Below, in pieces: positions 10,286-23,676 of a stretch of 64,000 bases of DNA. The DNA is taken from NCBI GenBank assembly GCA_025266875.1, contig JALLLT010000011.1, positions 186,001 to 250,000 on the forward strand, read 5' to 3'. Within the stretch, counting starts at the first letter, position 1. Every line of letters starts with the position of its first letter. The notes below the pieces were generated by a model, which had not been told where the DNA came from, made no database searches, and saw only the letters and a program-made list of their open reading frames with translations. Made by a program: the position numbers and the translations under genes. The stretch comes from Fennellomyces sp. T-0311 (lineage: Eukaryota; Mucoromycota; Mucoromycetes; Mucorales; Lichtheimiaceae).

Positions 10286-13200
10286 ATGGACCAGGCTGTT
10301 TACGAGACTTTGCTTCAAGTAGGCAATCCTGATGGATCAATCCGCTCGGCCGCTGAACAACGTTTGAAAGAACTCGAAGCCACCTCTCCAGGTATGTGAT
10401 AAACAAAGCGAAAAAGGAACCAAACCTGCTGAACGGTACATAAAACTAGAATTCCCTGTGAGCTTGGCTCGATTGACCGTTTCCCAAGAAATCGACGTTC
10501 CCCATCGACAAATATCCTTTTCCTACTTTTGAGAAACAGCTTTTTCGAATGATGCCGTAAAATGAATCCTTAACCTTTCTTTACTTGGCTGCATTAGCTT
10601 TAAAAACCTATGTAACCACTCACTGGACTGCGCGAGAGGACGAAACGTTCCAAGGCCCAGAACCCACTCCCGAGGTAATGAAAAAGACTCCTGATTTTCG
10701 CTCTTAAATCTCGATTAAATTGTGCGGTCTAGTGCAAAAACTTGGTTCGTGAAACCATTGTCCATGGTCTCGGTGATCGTGAGTCCAAGATTCGTGTTGT
10801 GTCAGCATACGTCGTATCAAAAATCGCACACGATGACTTTCCTGAAGACTGGCCCAACTTGTTTGATGTGTTGTTGAGCTATTTGAAGTCCAACAGCGTG
10901 GACGGTGTCCACGGTGCAATGCGTGTATTGCTTGAAATGGTTCAAAAGGATATCAGCATCCAGCAGTTGCCCCAAGTTGGCCCTGTCCTGATCCCTGAAC
11001 TCTTCACTATCTTAACTTCGGATAACGTAAATGATTTAAGAGGGAAAAGGTCAATAGGCAATGCTGATTATACTTTGTTTCAGGTATATTCATTCCGCAC
11101 ACGTGGCCGCGCAGTTGGCATCTTCAACAGCTGCGTTCAAATGCTGATGACTCTGCGCGACGATAACCCCGGAGCCGCTGATCAGTTTATCGCACCCATC
11201 CTGCCTCAATGGATGCAGGCATTCCATACCATTCTGGCTCACCACGTGCAGGACGATGCCAAGAAGGCCACCGAGGAATACGGTTTGAAGATGGAAGTGG
11301 TCAGAGTAAGTTGTCAGGATACAAACAGGGATACAGTTGCTAAGTTACGATTAGTGTATCCGCACCGTGAGCGGCGAATTCCCCAAGTACGTTAGAGATA
11401 TCTTGCCGCAGCTTATGGAACCCATCTGGGGAGAACTGTACAATTTACGCGAACGATATATTGCTGAGTCCGTGTCGGAATCGGACGACGTGGCCGAGTC
11501 GTTCCAGGACTCGGATGGCAACGAAATTGGTTTCCAAAGCTTGCTATACTCTCTTTTCGAGTTTATGGAATCAGCTTGCTCTAAAAAATCTCTCCGGCAT
11601 TTGTTTGTCACTGACAATGTGGCCACTTCGTTCTTCCAAGAGGTTATCTACGTCTTGATCGTGTATATGCAGATCACGCAGGATCAAATGGAGACATGGT
11701 CGGCCGATGCCAATCAGTACGTGGCTGATGAAGAGGATGGTACATTCACTTACAGTGCTCGTGTTGCTGCTTGGGACGTCCTTACGGTAAGAAGGCTTAA
11801 TGCGTGGGAATAACTGGGACTGATCGAACCATTTAGGCCTTGCAAGATGCGTTCCCAGATCCATTTGCTGGTGCACTCCAGTCCGCTGTTCAGCGTCATA
11901 TCAATGAATCCAACACCGTTCGCACTCAGGGCAACCAGTCTTGGTGGAAGATCCAAGAAGCCTGTCTTTTGGCTATCGGCCGTTCTTCCGAGGAGTTGGT
12001 CGATGGTTTGAAGGATGAATCGCGAACTGTCAACTTTGACTTGAAAAGTCTCTTTGATCATGTTGTCCTTGAAAGCATGAATCAAACCGCGTTTCCCTTC
12101 TTGCAAGGCCGTGCCTTTGTTTTTGCATCCGAATTTGCAAAGGTACTCCCTACTGAGATGGCCAGTCAATATGTCCAAGCTGCTGTGAATGCCTTGCAGT
12201 CGCCTGCCAGCAGTATTCCTGTCAAGATTTCCGCCCTCAGAGCATTGAACAAGTAAAAGTGAAAATGTGTGCTTTGCTCTTTCACATACTAACTCTTTTT
12301 TTTTCGCCGCTATAGCTACTGCAAGGACTTGGAGGCTCACTATTCCGCGCCCTACCAAGTCAACATCATGGAAGGTGCTTGCCAATTGTTGCCTGAAGCC
12401 TCGGAAGAATCGCTTATGCTTTTGCTCCAATCGTTGTGCTCTGCTGTCAAGGTGAGAATGAAGTATGGGGTAGCTACCAGGTAAAACTGACTGTGGTTCC
12501 AGATCAACGGTGAAGTTGCAGCTCAATACGAATATGTGCTGACTCCTGCTGTTCTTGAAACGTGGAAGAAGTTCCCTACCGACTCTATCATCACGAGCTA
12601 CATCTTGGATCTATTTGAGAGCTTTGCCGAGAACCCAGCCTACTTCCCTGCTCTGTGCGCCCGCTCGCTTCCGTTCTTTGACCAGATCTTCAAGACACCT
12701 GGCAACTCGCCCACTGTGCTTGCTGTGAGTACATACGAAACGCTTTCTTCCGTGATCTGACAATTCATTTGAACAGTCGGTTGTTGACTTGCTCACTGCA
12801 TTGGTGCGATTCGGACCTTCGCCTCTACCCAACGAATTCACGGAGCACATGTTCCCGATCGTCATGCAGCTGGGGTGGTCTGCAGAAGACGAGGATGTGC
12901 TGCAGAGCGTCCAGGAATGTTTGAAACAATACATCATCAAGGACTGCGATCACATTATCCGGTGGAACGATGGCTCCGGCAAATCGGGTTTGGACTATGT
13001 CATCCACTTTGTTGCACGCCTTTTGGAACCCAAGAACTCTGCCTCTGAATCGCTGTTTGTGGGTGATCTTATTGTGAACTTGATCAAGAAGGCCGGCAAC
13101 AACATTGCCAGCGTGCTTCCAGAACTGCTGAACGCTGTGCTGATCCGTCTGCAAAACACAGACTATCAGCCTTTCGTGCAGGTACTGCGGTTTTGTTTTT

Positions 13201-14125
13201 GACATGAGTTCTTTTGCTAATGCAGCCCCATAGTCGCTTGTGCTTGTGTTTGCACACTTGTTTATCCACCAGCAGGACACCGTCTTCCAATTCCTATGCA
13301 CCACCAACATCGATGGTCGCAGTGGTCTGGAGATCCTGATGCCCATGTGGTGCGACTACTTTGGCTCATTCTCGGGCTACTATTCGCTCAAAGTCAGGTA
13401 AACCGTCCATCTCTTCTTTGGCAAGCGCAAACTGAACATGATTGTATAGTGCCATTGCTTTGTCCAAGTTGTTCTTGATCAACGATCCTCGACTGGCCAA
13501 CCTCACGGTGCGCGGCGACATCGTTGCCAATCCAGAAGGCGGGATCGTGACCCGATCCAAAGCCAAGCGCAGTATGTGTATAACCTGACAGCTTCCAAAA
13601 AAGAATATATTGGTCTGAAACTATGTTAGATCCCGAGCAATACACTGCCATTCCCGTACACGCTAAAATCATCCGCTTGCTGGTCGATGACCTGCAGAAT
13701 AACATGACCTCAGATCAGAACGGCCAGCACGATGAAGTTGAATCCGTGGGCGACGATGTAAGTTTTGTGCTACAGAAAAAAAGGGTGGGAATAGCTTATC
13801 CATGTGTGTTGCTAGGAATGGGAAGATGAGCCTGGCGCCGACATTAGCGACATTCAGTATCTTTCAGGTTCGTGTTGACATGCAAGCAGCAGAGGCGTTG
13901 AATTGACAGGTGGCTATAGATATGCTCGGTGAGCTGGACGACGACTACGAGGAGAACAACCCTGAATTGAAGGATGATCCGATCTACCAGACCGACATGA
14001 AGGCTTACCTTGTGGACTTTTTCCGCAACTGCTCCGCACACAACACAAACCACTTCATGGATATTTGCCAGCACCACTTGGACGACCTCCAGAAGGAAAC
14101 CTTAAGTCTGGCCATCAAGAACTAG
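10286..14125 (+). CDS. KAP114: Importin-9 (Kap114-type karyopherin beta)
   Basis: Nuclear import receptor; family members carry H2A-H2B, TBP and ribosomal proteins through the pore under RanGTP control. Fourteen exons were spliced by hand (10286-10391, 10598-10674, 10733-11026, 11084-11305, 11355-11786, 11837-12252, 12316-12451, 12503-12724, 12777-13181, 13234-13397, 13450-13571, 13630-13757, 13816-13867, 13920-14125). They close in phase to 993 residues, the usual importin-9 size. The N-terminus MDQAVYETLLQVGNPDGS is followed by HEAT-like helices. ANQYVADEEDGTFTYSARV matches the conserved acidic importin-9 motif. The C-terminus NPELKDDPIYQTDMKAYL is a strong importin-9 signature. An in-frame ATG at 10190 exists, but the 10286 start fits the family. 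The gene converges on the MFS gene. Confidence 0.93.
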
Positions 14126-14435
14126 ATGCGTGTCCCTGTACTCTGCCCCTTTGTTCTCTACCCAATTTTTCCTGCTATATTCTTAAAGGGCCCACCACTT
14201 ACACCATTTATCCTCTCACACATCCCTCCCCCCTGATAGATATCTATATCCAAGATGAAATAAACTTACTAATTTTACGGAATCATGACTTTTTTAATAT
14301 GCTACGGGTAATAAAACTATATACAGCGATAGTGGAGGGAATGGGGAAACAAGACTGATAATATGCTACATACAAGGGGGAAGGGTAGAATATGTTTTGG
14401 ATTGGTGTAGTCAAAAGAATGCAGAAAACATCAAG
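14126..14435. other. Convergent intergenic spacer
   Basis: 3' ends of importin-9 and the MFS gene face each other here. Nothing else is seen; AATAAA-like signals occur at about 14258 and 14310. Confidence 0.5.
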
Positions 14436-16298
14436 CTAGTCGGTTGAAGACCATCCCCACGAAACAACAAAACTAGCTGCGGTCAGGGCAATGTTGCAGC
14501 GAAATACCAAGGTGTAGCCAGCCAACAGGAGAGTGCCAGCAGTACTACTGCCCACATCACTCTCGTCACCAGACAGCAAAAAGCCGGTCAGCAGCGCCCC
14601 AACAGCAGGTCCAATACTACTGTACAACGCCGATAGCTTGCCGACTTGCGCAATACGCTGGTCTTCTTCCGTCCATAGCAGGGCACATACGCGCTGAGTG
14701 ATAACAAGCCAGATCAGCGGGAACGAAACGCCCTGCAGCACTTGGAGCAAGATGACACTGAGCCAAAGCACCGGCCATTCGGGACGTAGCCAGCTATAGA
14801 TAAACGAGCAGATGATCAACGATGCATGGACCATAGTTGTGGTCACAGTCACCGTAAATCGAGGTATCCACTGATTAAAGATTAGCGATTGAATTTCCCA
14901 CCAGAAAACTGAAACCCTTACCCAACGTGCGCTGAGATGAACTGCCATTTCTGATAAAACAGGCACCATGCCCGCAACCCCGAGCACCCACATCGACAGG
15001 TCGAGTACCTGGTACAGATAAATAAACAGCATCGTATTCATCATGCCAAAGATAATGCCAAGCATCAGCGTTGTGAGCGCCATGCTTTGGATCTGCCACT
15101 GAATCATCTGATCCGAAAACGTGCCACCATCCACATGAAGCAACAACAACACCGACATCGGCGTCTTATGCGGCGGCAGTGGCAACAATGAAAGCTCAGC
15201 TGATGATGTGAGTTGTTCTGGCTGTGGCGGCGCTGGTGGTTGCTGATGCGCATTGACATTGACGTTGGGTGGGAGTTGGGGCTGCTGTTGCTGCGTGATG
15301 CTGTTATGTCGCCGCCATGCCGATGAAAAAAAATCAAGGGGATGTTGGGTGGTCGTGGTGTTGGTGCTCCCGTACATGGTGATGGGAACACTACCGCTGG
15401 CAGCAAGCGCGGCGCCGGAGGCAGTGGTTGTTGTAGAATTGATAGAGTGGCTGCTATTGTGCCGCATCAGCTGGCTGTTGCTGCTAGCCATCCGACGGAG
15501 CATCGAAGCGTCCTCTTCCGAAATATGCGATAGTGGCTCGCCAAACAAACTGTAAGGCTTATATGCGTGTATTAGCGGGTCATTGTAATAGTTCTGGGGC
15601 ATGAACAGCGCATTCTTGAGGAAGCGTGGTGCAGCCATCTCGTCGTAGTCTTCGTCGTAGTCTTCGGCCATATAATCCAGCTGGGCGAGACCGCTGTGTC
15701 GGTAAATTAACGCGGAAGTGATGCAGAGCATGCCACACCCGACCAATGCAGTGCCAATAAGCACATATGAGAGGTTGCACCAGTAGCTAATGCACCCGAT
15801 CGATAGCAAAGCCAAGGCTACCACTCCATTGGCCCATTGTCGTTCCGTTGCTGATAAGAAAACAATAGGGTTATCAAATCTATTTGGTGCTCCAAGAAAA
15901 AAGGTAATACCATAGAGCCAGCTTTTATAGTCGCCTAGGAACTTGATTATGGCACTATCGACCAATGCAGCCAAGGGCTGATAGAACAAGCCATTGGCAA
16001 TCATGAGACATATCAACACGACAAGGTTTTCCGGCGACGTGAACACACCAACCAGGGCAAGCGCGCCTGCCAAGGTCAACCCTATCAACAGACGAATATG
16101 CGTGTTGGGTTCCGAGCGATCTGCCCACCAAATGCACACGGCCGATGCCATGAGTCGAAAGATCACCACGATTGCTGTCAACATGCCAATCGCAAAAGGG
16201 GAAAGCTCGCGATCGTTCCAGAGGTACAGCGGCACATAGGCTTCGGTGCTGCTGCAGACTGCGTGAGCCACTGCCAGCAGTCGAGGCCAGGTTATCAT
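14436..16298 (-). CDS. Major facilitator superfamily transporter (MFS_1-like)
   Basis: Integral membrane carrier, substrate unknown. The unspliced frame gives 620 residues with about six hydrophobic helices before and six after a long, low-complexity cytoplasmic loop (Ser/Thr/Gln/Pro-rich, residues about 250-370). N-terminal features are EAYVPLYLWNDRELSPFAIG and a WADRSE loop in the position of the MFS motif between TM2 and TM3. A segment of 60 nt (15851-15910) is bounded by GT and AG on the coding strand, has a length divisible by three and interrupts the helix after KSWLY. I think it is an intron read through in frame, which would join LY to ATERQWANG and give about 600 residues. The gene has no close neighbour on the same strand. 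Confidence 0.8.
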   Translation of the reverse strand: MITWPRLLAVAHAVCSSTEAYVPLYLWNDRELSPFAIGMLTAIVVIFRLMASAVCIWWADRSEPNTHIRLLIGLTLAGALALVGVFTSPENLVVLICLMIANGLFYQPLAALVDSAIIKFLGDYKSWLYGITFFLGAPNRFDNPIVFLSATERQWANGVVALALLSIGCISYWCNLSYVLIGTALVGCGMLCITSALIYRHSGLAQLDYMAEDYDEDYDEMAAPRFLKNALFMPQNYYNDPLIHAYKPYSLFGEPLSHISEEDASMLRRMASSNSQLMRHNSSHSINSTTTTASGAALAASGSVPITMYGSTNTTTTQHPLDFFSSAWRRHNSITQQQQPQLPPNVNVNAHQQPPAPPQPEQLTSSAELSLLPLPPHKTPMSVLLLLHVDGGTFSDQMIQWQIQSMALTTLMLGIIFGMMNTMLFIYLYQVLDLSMWVLGVAGMVPVLSEMAVHLSARWVRVSVFWWEIQSLIFNQWIPRFTVTVTTTMVHASLIICSFIYSWLRPEWPVLWLSVILLQVLQGVSFPLIWLVITQRVCALLWTEEDQRIAQVGKLSALYSSIGPAVGALLTGFLLSGDESDVGSSTAGTLLLAGYTLVFRCNIALTAASFVVSWGWSSTD

Positions 16299-19261
16299 TT
16301 TATTTTTTGGGAAAAAAGAAGAATATAGGTGGGAAAAAAGAGGAAAGAAAGAAAGTGAACGGGTGAGCCCAGGTGTTGTTTATACTGGAAAACCGTCAGT
16401 CGGCTCGCACACACGCACACACAGAACACACAACGTGATTCTTTCTCCCCTTTTCTCTGCCTCTTGTTATCTTTTTTTTTCTTTGGTTTGGCCGTGCTTG
16501 GACCCTCTCCTTATCAGGTTATCAATTTTCTATCTCTTGCATCAACCCAGTTCTCTCACGCGGCTCTCTTATATTTTTGTTTGGTTGCCTTACAGATCGC
16601 AACAAGACAATGCTACGCGCTTGCAGCACACAACCACTTTTTCGCCCAGAAAAAAAGAAGCTGCATCCTATTAAGGTTGGAGTTTGTCCATGTTTTGATT
16701 ATTTACGTGTGGAGAACATAAAACTTTTGCCCATTCTAGGCATGGCTTGCATGCACTGCTAATCGATGGCCGGGCATTTCAAAACCTGCAGAATCCGTTC
16801 CCTTGTTCCCTCCTTATCTTATCCCGCCACTCGCTTTTTTCCCTCCAAAATTTAGATTCTGCTGCAATAACAGCGTCCAGTTAGTATTAAGTAGAACGAT
16901 ATTTACTTCTTTTTTTCTGGTATTCTTAATTGCTTCTTGTATTACTTTTATATTTTTATAGAAAAATAGACTATGCGCTTTGTATACCGTATGCATTCGA
17001 TGCAAGAAAGCATGCCACCGGGCGTCAAACAGACGGTGGATGAATTTGTTTTTGCGTTTTGCTATTCCGTAGCTTATCAATGGCTGATCATTTTGTTGGG
17101 AGAAGCACGCACGCACATTTTATATTTCGATAGCGAAAGACCGCCCGAAATACGGGCAATGTAAGGGGCCAGTGCAAACAATTTCCGTTTGAATGTCTTT
17201 ACGTACTGATATCGTAATAATACGCAGCCAGGTACGAATTTACTTGCTTGCAACTTGTTGACATATGCGCAAGGGGCTTGTAAACAAATGAAGGTTACAA
17301 AAGCCGTGAGATACCGTAATAGTGCAAGGAGAATCTTGGTCATAATAACGTTTCTACTTCCTTGTTACTCGTGCTTATGGGGAGGTCTACCCCGTTACTA
17401 ATAAGTACGTAGAAATTGAAATCTGTTATGGGAATTTTATCCGGGGACCATCCATTGACGCCTTATCTCTTATCACACACAAAAAAATCGAAAAAAAAGT
17501 TGTACGCTGCACTAGACGGTATGTATACGTCATCCTGATTCGTTTATTAATCCCTCCTCCATTGCAGGATGTATAATATACCCGCATGTGGTGCATGACC
17601 CGTTGCAACCGCAGTAGGTTTCCAGGGAGCGAACATCTTTCAATTTTGCTCTCCCTTCTTTCTATTTAAGGTGGTTTGTGCTAGCACTCAATCAAAATAT
17701 AAGGCTCTCATGTGGTTTGATAATAATTAGAGTAACTTAACAGCATGGAAATCCGAATGGTAAAGCAATCCTAAATCGAGAGCCAAAACTTGATCTATAA
17801 CAAGTTTGGGCTGAAGGAAACAGCTCACTATGACGACGACCATTGAAACCACGTGGTACAGATCATGTAGCGATGACTTTTGGCCTTCTAGCCTTTCTTA
17901 GGCATACTGTCAATATAGCGTGCTTTGTTCTTTAAGCATTAACGTTGAATGTATAAGATCCGTTATTCGGGTCAGGCGATAAATTGCTGCGTAGATACGT
18001 GTGGTTATCAAAAATAGGATAGCACTATATTTTTATACTAGCATAAAATGCTCTACTAGGACACCGAGAAAATTGGCTTACACTGGGTTGCATATAATTT
18101 ATGCCGCCTCACTCCAATAGTACCGCTAAACTTTCCAGATCACTGTAGTTGCTAATTAATACTTTCTATTCATGTTGGCCAAGGAACTTTCTTCTGATGG
18201 TAAGATAACCACAAGTGCTGTCCTCTTTTAATTTTTAAATTATAAATGGAAGTAAGGGACTAGTTCCAGGAGGAGCTTTAGCTGTATGATTTCTTTTGCC
18301 TGAATCGGTAAAATCTTCTACCAGAATTCCTTGCGTTTTCAGCAGTTGATTTTGCATCTTGATGCAAGCCCCAATGTATCGAGCACGACCTCAATTTTTT
18401 TGGATGCTGGCTCCAAAAATTTCCGTGGCATGGCTCAAAAGTATATAGATCGATACATGATAGTGAAGAGCAATGTAGTCTTAATACGAGATTTAGATTG
18501 CTCGTGAAGCAGAATCTGCACTTTATGACCATGTTGAACTGTGCAATTGAAGCTTCATCATGCACTATTTACACCGTACAGCAGAGACACTCGCTTCAAC
18601 AATCCGTGCATCAGATTCAAGAAATCTGTGCGAGTTGCGCAATGTGACAAGAACATATCAAAAATTGCGAACACATTCTCGGCAATTTAGTCAAAGGTTG
18701 TAACTAGTAAGAAATAAGATATAACTATAAACATAATGATTACCACAGTTACAATGTCGGTGATGGCAATAAATAGGCAGGTTGCCATGGTTATGTACAA
18801 GGGAGTCACCATGATAATGAAGCTGTTCTGCTGAAGTACGTATTTAAAGATGATTCTATGAGCTTTTTTATGTAGTCCAGTCCGTTTCTTATCTATTTTC
18901 ATTTTTGACTTTCGTTTTCTGTGTTTTTTAAATTTGCTATATCCACGCTCTACTTCTTGGTCGATTATTTTCAATGTTGACCTATTTTTTGCTATACCTC
19001 GTTTCCGAATGATGTTAGTAACGCAAGCTAAGTGTTCCCTATTGCTCTTTTATGGTCCTAGGCATCATGAAATCCAAAGCAAGACACCGTTTAATGGAAG
19101 ATTCTCGTATCTCGGGAAACGGTGAAAGTCTCATTTCTTAAGATAAACTTCTCCTACGTCGTTGATTTAACTACCTGCCAACATCACTGGGTCCACCGCT
19201 AAATTCTCTACAAAACTGCTAATGCACCAAGGAAATCCAATCACTAGCCAGGTCAATTAAC
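16299..19261. other. Intergenic, no recognisable gene
   Basis: The first few hundred bases are pyrimidine-rich and probably form the MFS promoter. Short frames at 18278-18565 (-) and elsewhere show no domain. Confidence 0.45.
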
Positions 19262-20155
19262 GTGTTCAAAGATAATCAATGGATTCCGCTGCCAGGTCAA
19301 AACGAGGAAACGCAAAAAGCCAATATTTTTACCGCGAATGATCTTTATGTGATTCTTTGTGGCCTAACACCGTATAATAAGCATTCCTCCCTGTACCAAG
19401 CTCCGAAGTTTAGGTACGTTAACCTAAATACAATTTACCGTTGCTAATATACTCCGTTACTGACGTTATCTAATAGTCAAACGTCACGTAGTAATATATG
19501 AATCGACAATCATACGGTCCAAGTTTCCATGAATCAAAACTGTCGGGAGCGGTTTTTTACTAGCTCAATGATGAGTGCTTTTATTCTTTGAGAAAATTGC
19601 ACTCATAGCAAAGATTCTAATGATACCTTATATGATGATCCTCGCTGTTGCCCTCAGAACTCTCCAGATGATAACGTTTTTCGAAATACCCTGCACTAAA
19701 TTGCTGTATCAGAAAAATGCGCATCTCAAATACCGACTGAAAGATAACATACGGCAAGTATAGATGAAGAAAGTACACTCTCAAGGAGCAGCAAAGATCT
19801 AGCAAACGTCATTTTTCAATGTACATGGCTATCGGCTAATGCTATGTGTCATTCTACGTACAGAATCGAGAATACCATACCTTTTGCATGGTTATGTGGC
19901 TATTATTTAGGCGAGATTAAGCTCTGCAAAGATGAAATGGATCATGGCTATATTCGAATGTGCAGCAAAAAGACAGAAATCACAAGTCATTTTTCTCTGT
20001 ATAACACGTACATGATGCACATTTATATTCCAAAGCCCCAAAATCCACAGGACTTGTACCGGCGCATCAATGATGGACGAATTATATACAGGACTGTTAA
20101 TACATATAAATTAGTACCATGTCTGAAACGGATCAATGATAATGTTGGCTATTGA
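19262..20155 (+). pseudogene. Unrecognised open-frame cluster
   Basis: Two protein-like frames lie on the same strand. The first (19262-19447) contains QWIPLPGQNEETQKANIFTA and NDLYVILCGLTPYNKHSS. The second is open from about 19755 to 20155 and contains IPFAWLCGYYLGEIKLCKDE and IYIPKPQNPQDLYRRINDGR. The region between has stops in all useful frames. The composition (Trp, Tyr, Cys, Pro in sensible places) suggests real coding origin. I do not recognise the family. It could be an intron-containing gene not resolved here or a decayed copy. Confidence 0.35.
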
Positions 20156-23100
20156 GTAATGCTTACATTAAAAATAAAAATTCCAAAATCGGAATTATGT
20201 CTCAAAGTTAAAATGGTTTTTTTGGTGCCGAGATTATGCGCCAATTTACGATGTGCCTCCTTCAGGAATAGGAGCTGCGATACCGGGATCCACAACCGAC
20301 ATGTATTACTGTCACCAGCAGTAACAATGGCAACTTGCTTGTCTCCTCCTACCAGTTTGGTATGTGCAGTAAGACGAGTAAACCCACATTATTTGAAGAG
20401 AAAAAATAATGTCTTGATGGTTGATATAGAGACGTAGAGACGTTGGTAGCTCTTTTCGCTTGCATCTAAAGCTATTGCCATTTCTTCACTTTCTCAACAG
20501 TTTAATGGCTTTATATGGCAAAAGACGGGTATTAAATTTCTGTACACCTACTTGTAAACCATCGGGTGACAGTTGCTTTACCAGATACAAGCTCCAAAGA
20601 AAGCTGCGACAATCTATTGACCATACAATATGTGGACGACGGAAAGCATCAAGATATCCAAGGCATAAAAGTCAAACATCCTAGACGGAGAACAAGATCA
20701 AACTGATGCCATCTCTGTGTTTGTAAATATATATATACAATTGTTTGCAACTTCATACCAAAAATAACACAACTGTGTGTTCCCCTCTGCACAAAGATGT
20801 GCGAGTTTCGTCGGATCAAAAGCGTATCTGCGTAGACCTTACGTACCTTTATCAACTTGGCGTCGATTCCCATTTTCATCAACAAACCCTTTATAGCACT
20901 TCTATACCCGAATGACGCGTATCGGAAAAGCACAGCGTTGTGTGGTGTAGTCTTTGCTTGACGGGTGCTTGTACGTAAGAGCATCCAGTGAGATTGAGCT
21001 GAATCAGTTTGCTGAATGCGTGAAGCTGCTTTGGTAATGACAATCGCCCATATACAGTTTAATCGTGAACGTTCGTCATCGTCCGGTAGATCACGTTCCT
21101 CTCATTTTAAGCGCTGCGATCGAAAAAAGGGATACCCAAACCATAACCCACTTCAGTCCGCTAGTAGTACGCCGATCTATGTAACCCAAACATAACACGG
21201 TGCCAGCAAACCATTCCGTAAAAAGCTCAAATTGATAAGAAGAGGTCTTCAAGCATGCAGCTGTCTCCATGGAGACATCCAAATGCCATTCAAAGTATCA
21301 GTCATGCTCTACTACACTGATTAGCGTGACAACGGCGCTGAGGCAAAGTGAAACCGGACGTTTTGCGTGAGTTTGATTGTTCTGTCGCCTGGTCCAGAAC
21401 CTTTTTTTTTTGGGAGGGGATAAGGGTGACCCGCGCTCCGTGCTACGTATAACCTGTTCCAACGTCATTCTTGGCACAGGATACGCCGGTGTTTGCTGTT
21501 CCAACGAGCAATCATCGAATCATCACCCGACTCGCCTCGGTCTATATCAGCCAAAACGAACAAAGGTTCATGTCATATGGTTTGGCAAGAGTAGCTGACA
21601 TTTTGTTACCGGGCGCGATCAAACATGGAGAACGCCAGAGAAAGTCGCTTTAACCAGGCCTTCCAGTGCGCTCATTACGAGCGAGCTTCACATAGTAAAC
21701 GAGGTCTCACTCGAAAAGCATCGTAAACCGAACACCACGGTTGGATCAAACGTATTTCCTGGATTTGCTTGTCATGACCGCAAGCGAAGGAAACAGTCGA
21801 CACACAGAAAGACGACTTGATTGGGCAGGGCTGGAACGGACACGGATTGTACTTTATTAGGATAAAATCGCACCAATGTAAGCAGCAAGTGGCAAAAACA
21901 ACGCGTCGATCAGGTAGTAAGCGCGCAGATCATGTGTGAAAAAAGCAATGACTTCATTGAATCGAGACCCTGAGTGACCGTCACCAACAGGAACGGGTCA
22001 TTTGAACAACAAGCCGATTGAAAGGCCTTCAGAAGACCATTAAGTTTTTTTTCGTTCTCTTGTTTGATTGGATAGGTGGGCCACCAGTCCCATATTCCCC
22101 CGAAGCAGCTTCTTCCACAAGGAGGCCGCCTGCCCCCAGAAGAGCAGCAAGTCTCCAAGGAGGTTGATCAAGTCTCCGAAGAGGTTGATCAAGTCTCCAA
22201 AGAGGACAGGCCGTCTAAAGGAAGACCAGCAGCCACCAAAGCAGCTTCGGTATTTTTGAATCTCAACAGTAATCAAGCAACAAGCAGACAAGGAGCATCC
22301 AGGGGAAGTCCATCTCTTCATCTGTCTGTGCCATCATTTCACCGGAGATCCTGGTGGTTTCCCGCGAGCATAACTTTCTCTTGGGATTATTGTGAAAAGA
22401 AAGAAAAAAGCTGCCGATTCTGACCTCCTTATATATCTTTTTGAAAGCGAGCAGTCCCCTTTTTTTTCACATGTAGCAACAGTCACCAGGCTATGACGTT
22501 TTACAGCCTCAGAAACAGGTTATGGCCGCAGCAAAGGGTGTGCAAGAGGAATAAAGGACTGTATGGCTTGAAAGGGAGCTTTTTCTGGCAGGTCTTCGTT
22601 GCTGATCCACACTACTGCCATACCGACAAGTCCGCTTGACGATGTACAGTGCACAGACCTCTCTTTGTCCATGCCGGCTGAACCGATTATCCCTGCACAG
22701 GCGCCAATCAGTACCCGAAAAACTGTTTCGCAAATACATATCGAGCATACCATATAGTGTACGGTGAGCTTATAGTACCACCATCCACCAACAACGTGTG
22801 CACCCTTCCACGATAATGCTTTCTCTCATTTTCAAATGCACCAGCTCAGGAGACCCGGTAGTCTGGCAATAGAATGGATAGACTATTTCAGCTTGACACG
22901 AATCTCGTTCCCTCCGCTACACCACGTCAACATTCCCGCCACTCTTTGTCATTCAAGTGATGGCGATTTATGACGACACTCTTTCGTTCCTACCATGTCG
23001 CAATCTCGATCTAACTGGCACGCGATCGACATTCTACCATTGGAATCCCAACGTATGCCTAACGCTCGTTTATTTATAAACGTGTCTACCGGGGTGGACA

Positions 23101-23676
23101 CGCCTTCAATCGCAGTATTCGGCTTGGAGAAACTACTCAGTTTCACTTTTCGGCCTTAACCTCACCTATCATGCCCCGAAGATGATGTGGTTAGGTGTCC
23201 TACGTATTTTATACCCCTGATTCTACCACGTTTCGTGATAAAATCAATTACTTGAAGTGCTCAATGAGCCAAAAACGGAGACTACAGCTGATATTTGCAT
23301 ATTTTCTAGTATAACGTTTTATCTAATTGCTGGTTTAGCTAGATATAAAATCCGTTGGATGTCATGAGAGGTAATGCCTAGGGTAGCACACAGGATTTGT
23401 TGCACGGAATTTGGATGACTTTCGGCGCTACCTAAAGACCATCCGATATGGACACATGGTCAGTTGTTAATTACAGAAGTTTACTGCATACTAATTCATG
23501 AGCACATGTAAGGAATATGAAAGGGCACTTTATTCCATTTATTACAAAGTAGTAATCCATGAATAAAAGGTTACAGAAAACCAGTCTGTTGGTTACAAGC
23601 CTTATTTGTTTATAATACATAGGAGGCAACGAGTGAATATGTAAAAGGGATAGGTATCTAACTTAACACTTTAATC
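20156..23676. other. Gene-poor region
   Basis: A short stretch near 20271-20360 (+) reads CITVTSSNNGNLLVSSYQF and faintly resembles a propeller blade like the fragment at 2145. Apart from that and the minisatellite at 22149 no supported gene is seen. Confidence 0.4.
22149..22205. repeat. 21-bp minisatellite, 2.7 copies
   Basis: Units start at 22149 and 22170, with a 15-nt partial unit at 22191. On the plus strand they encode a seven-residue repeat (VSKEVDQ-like). No gene around it is convincing. Confidence 0.8.

Noticed and set aside
11750..12526. 258-residue minus-strand frame
   Set aside because: It is antisense to importin-9 exons and crosses its introns; no domain. The sense gene explains the openness.
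12825..13346. 173-residue minus-strand frame
   Set aside because: Also a mirror of importin-9 coding sequence.
22076..22423. 115-residue plus-strand frame
   Set aside because: Driven by the 21-bp minisatellite; no supporting domain, and an equally open minus frame exists.
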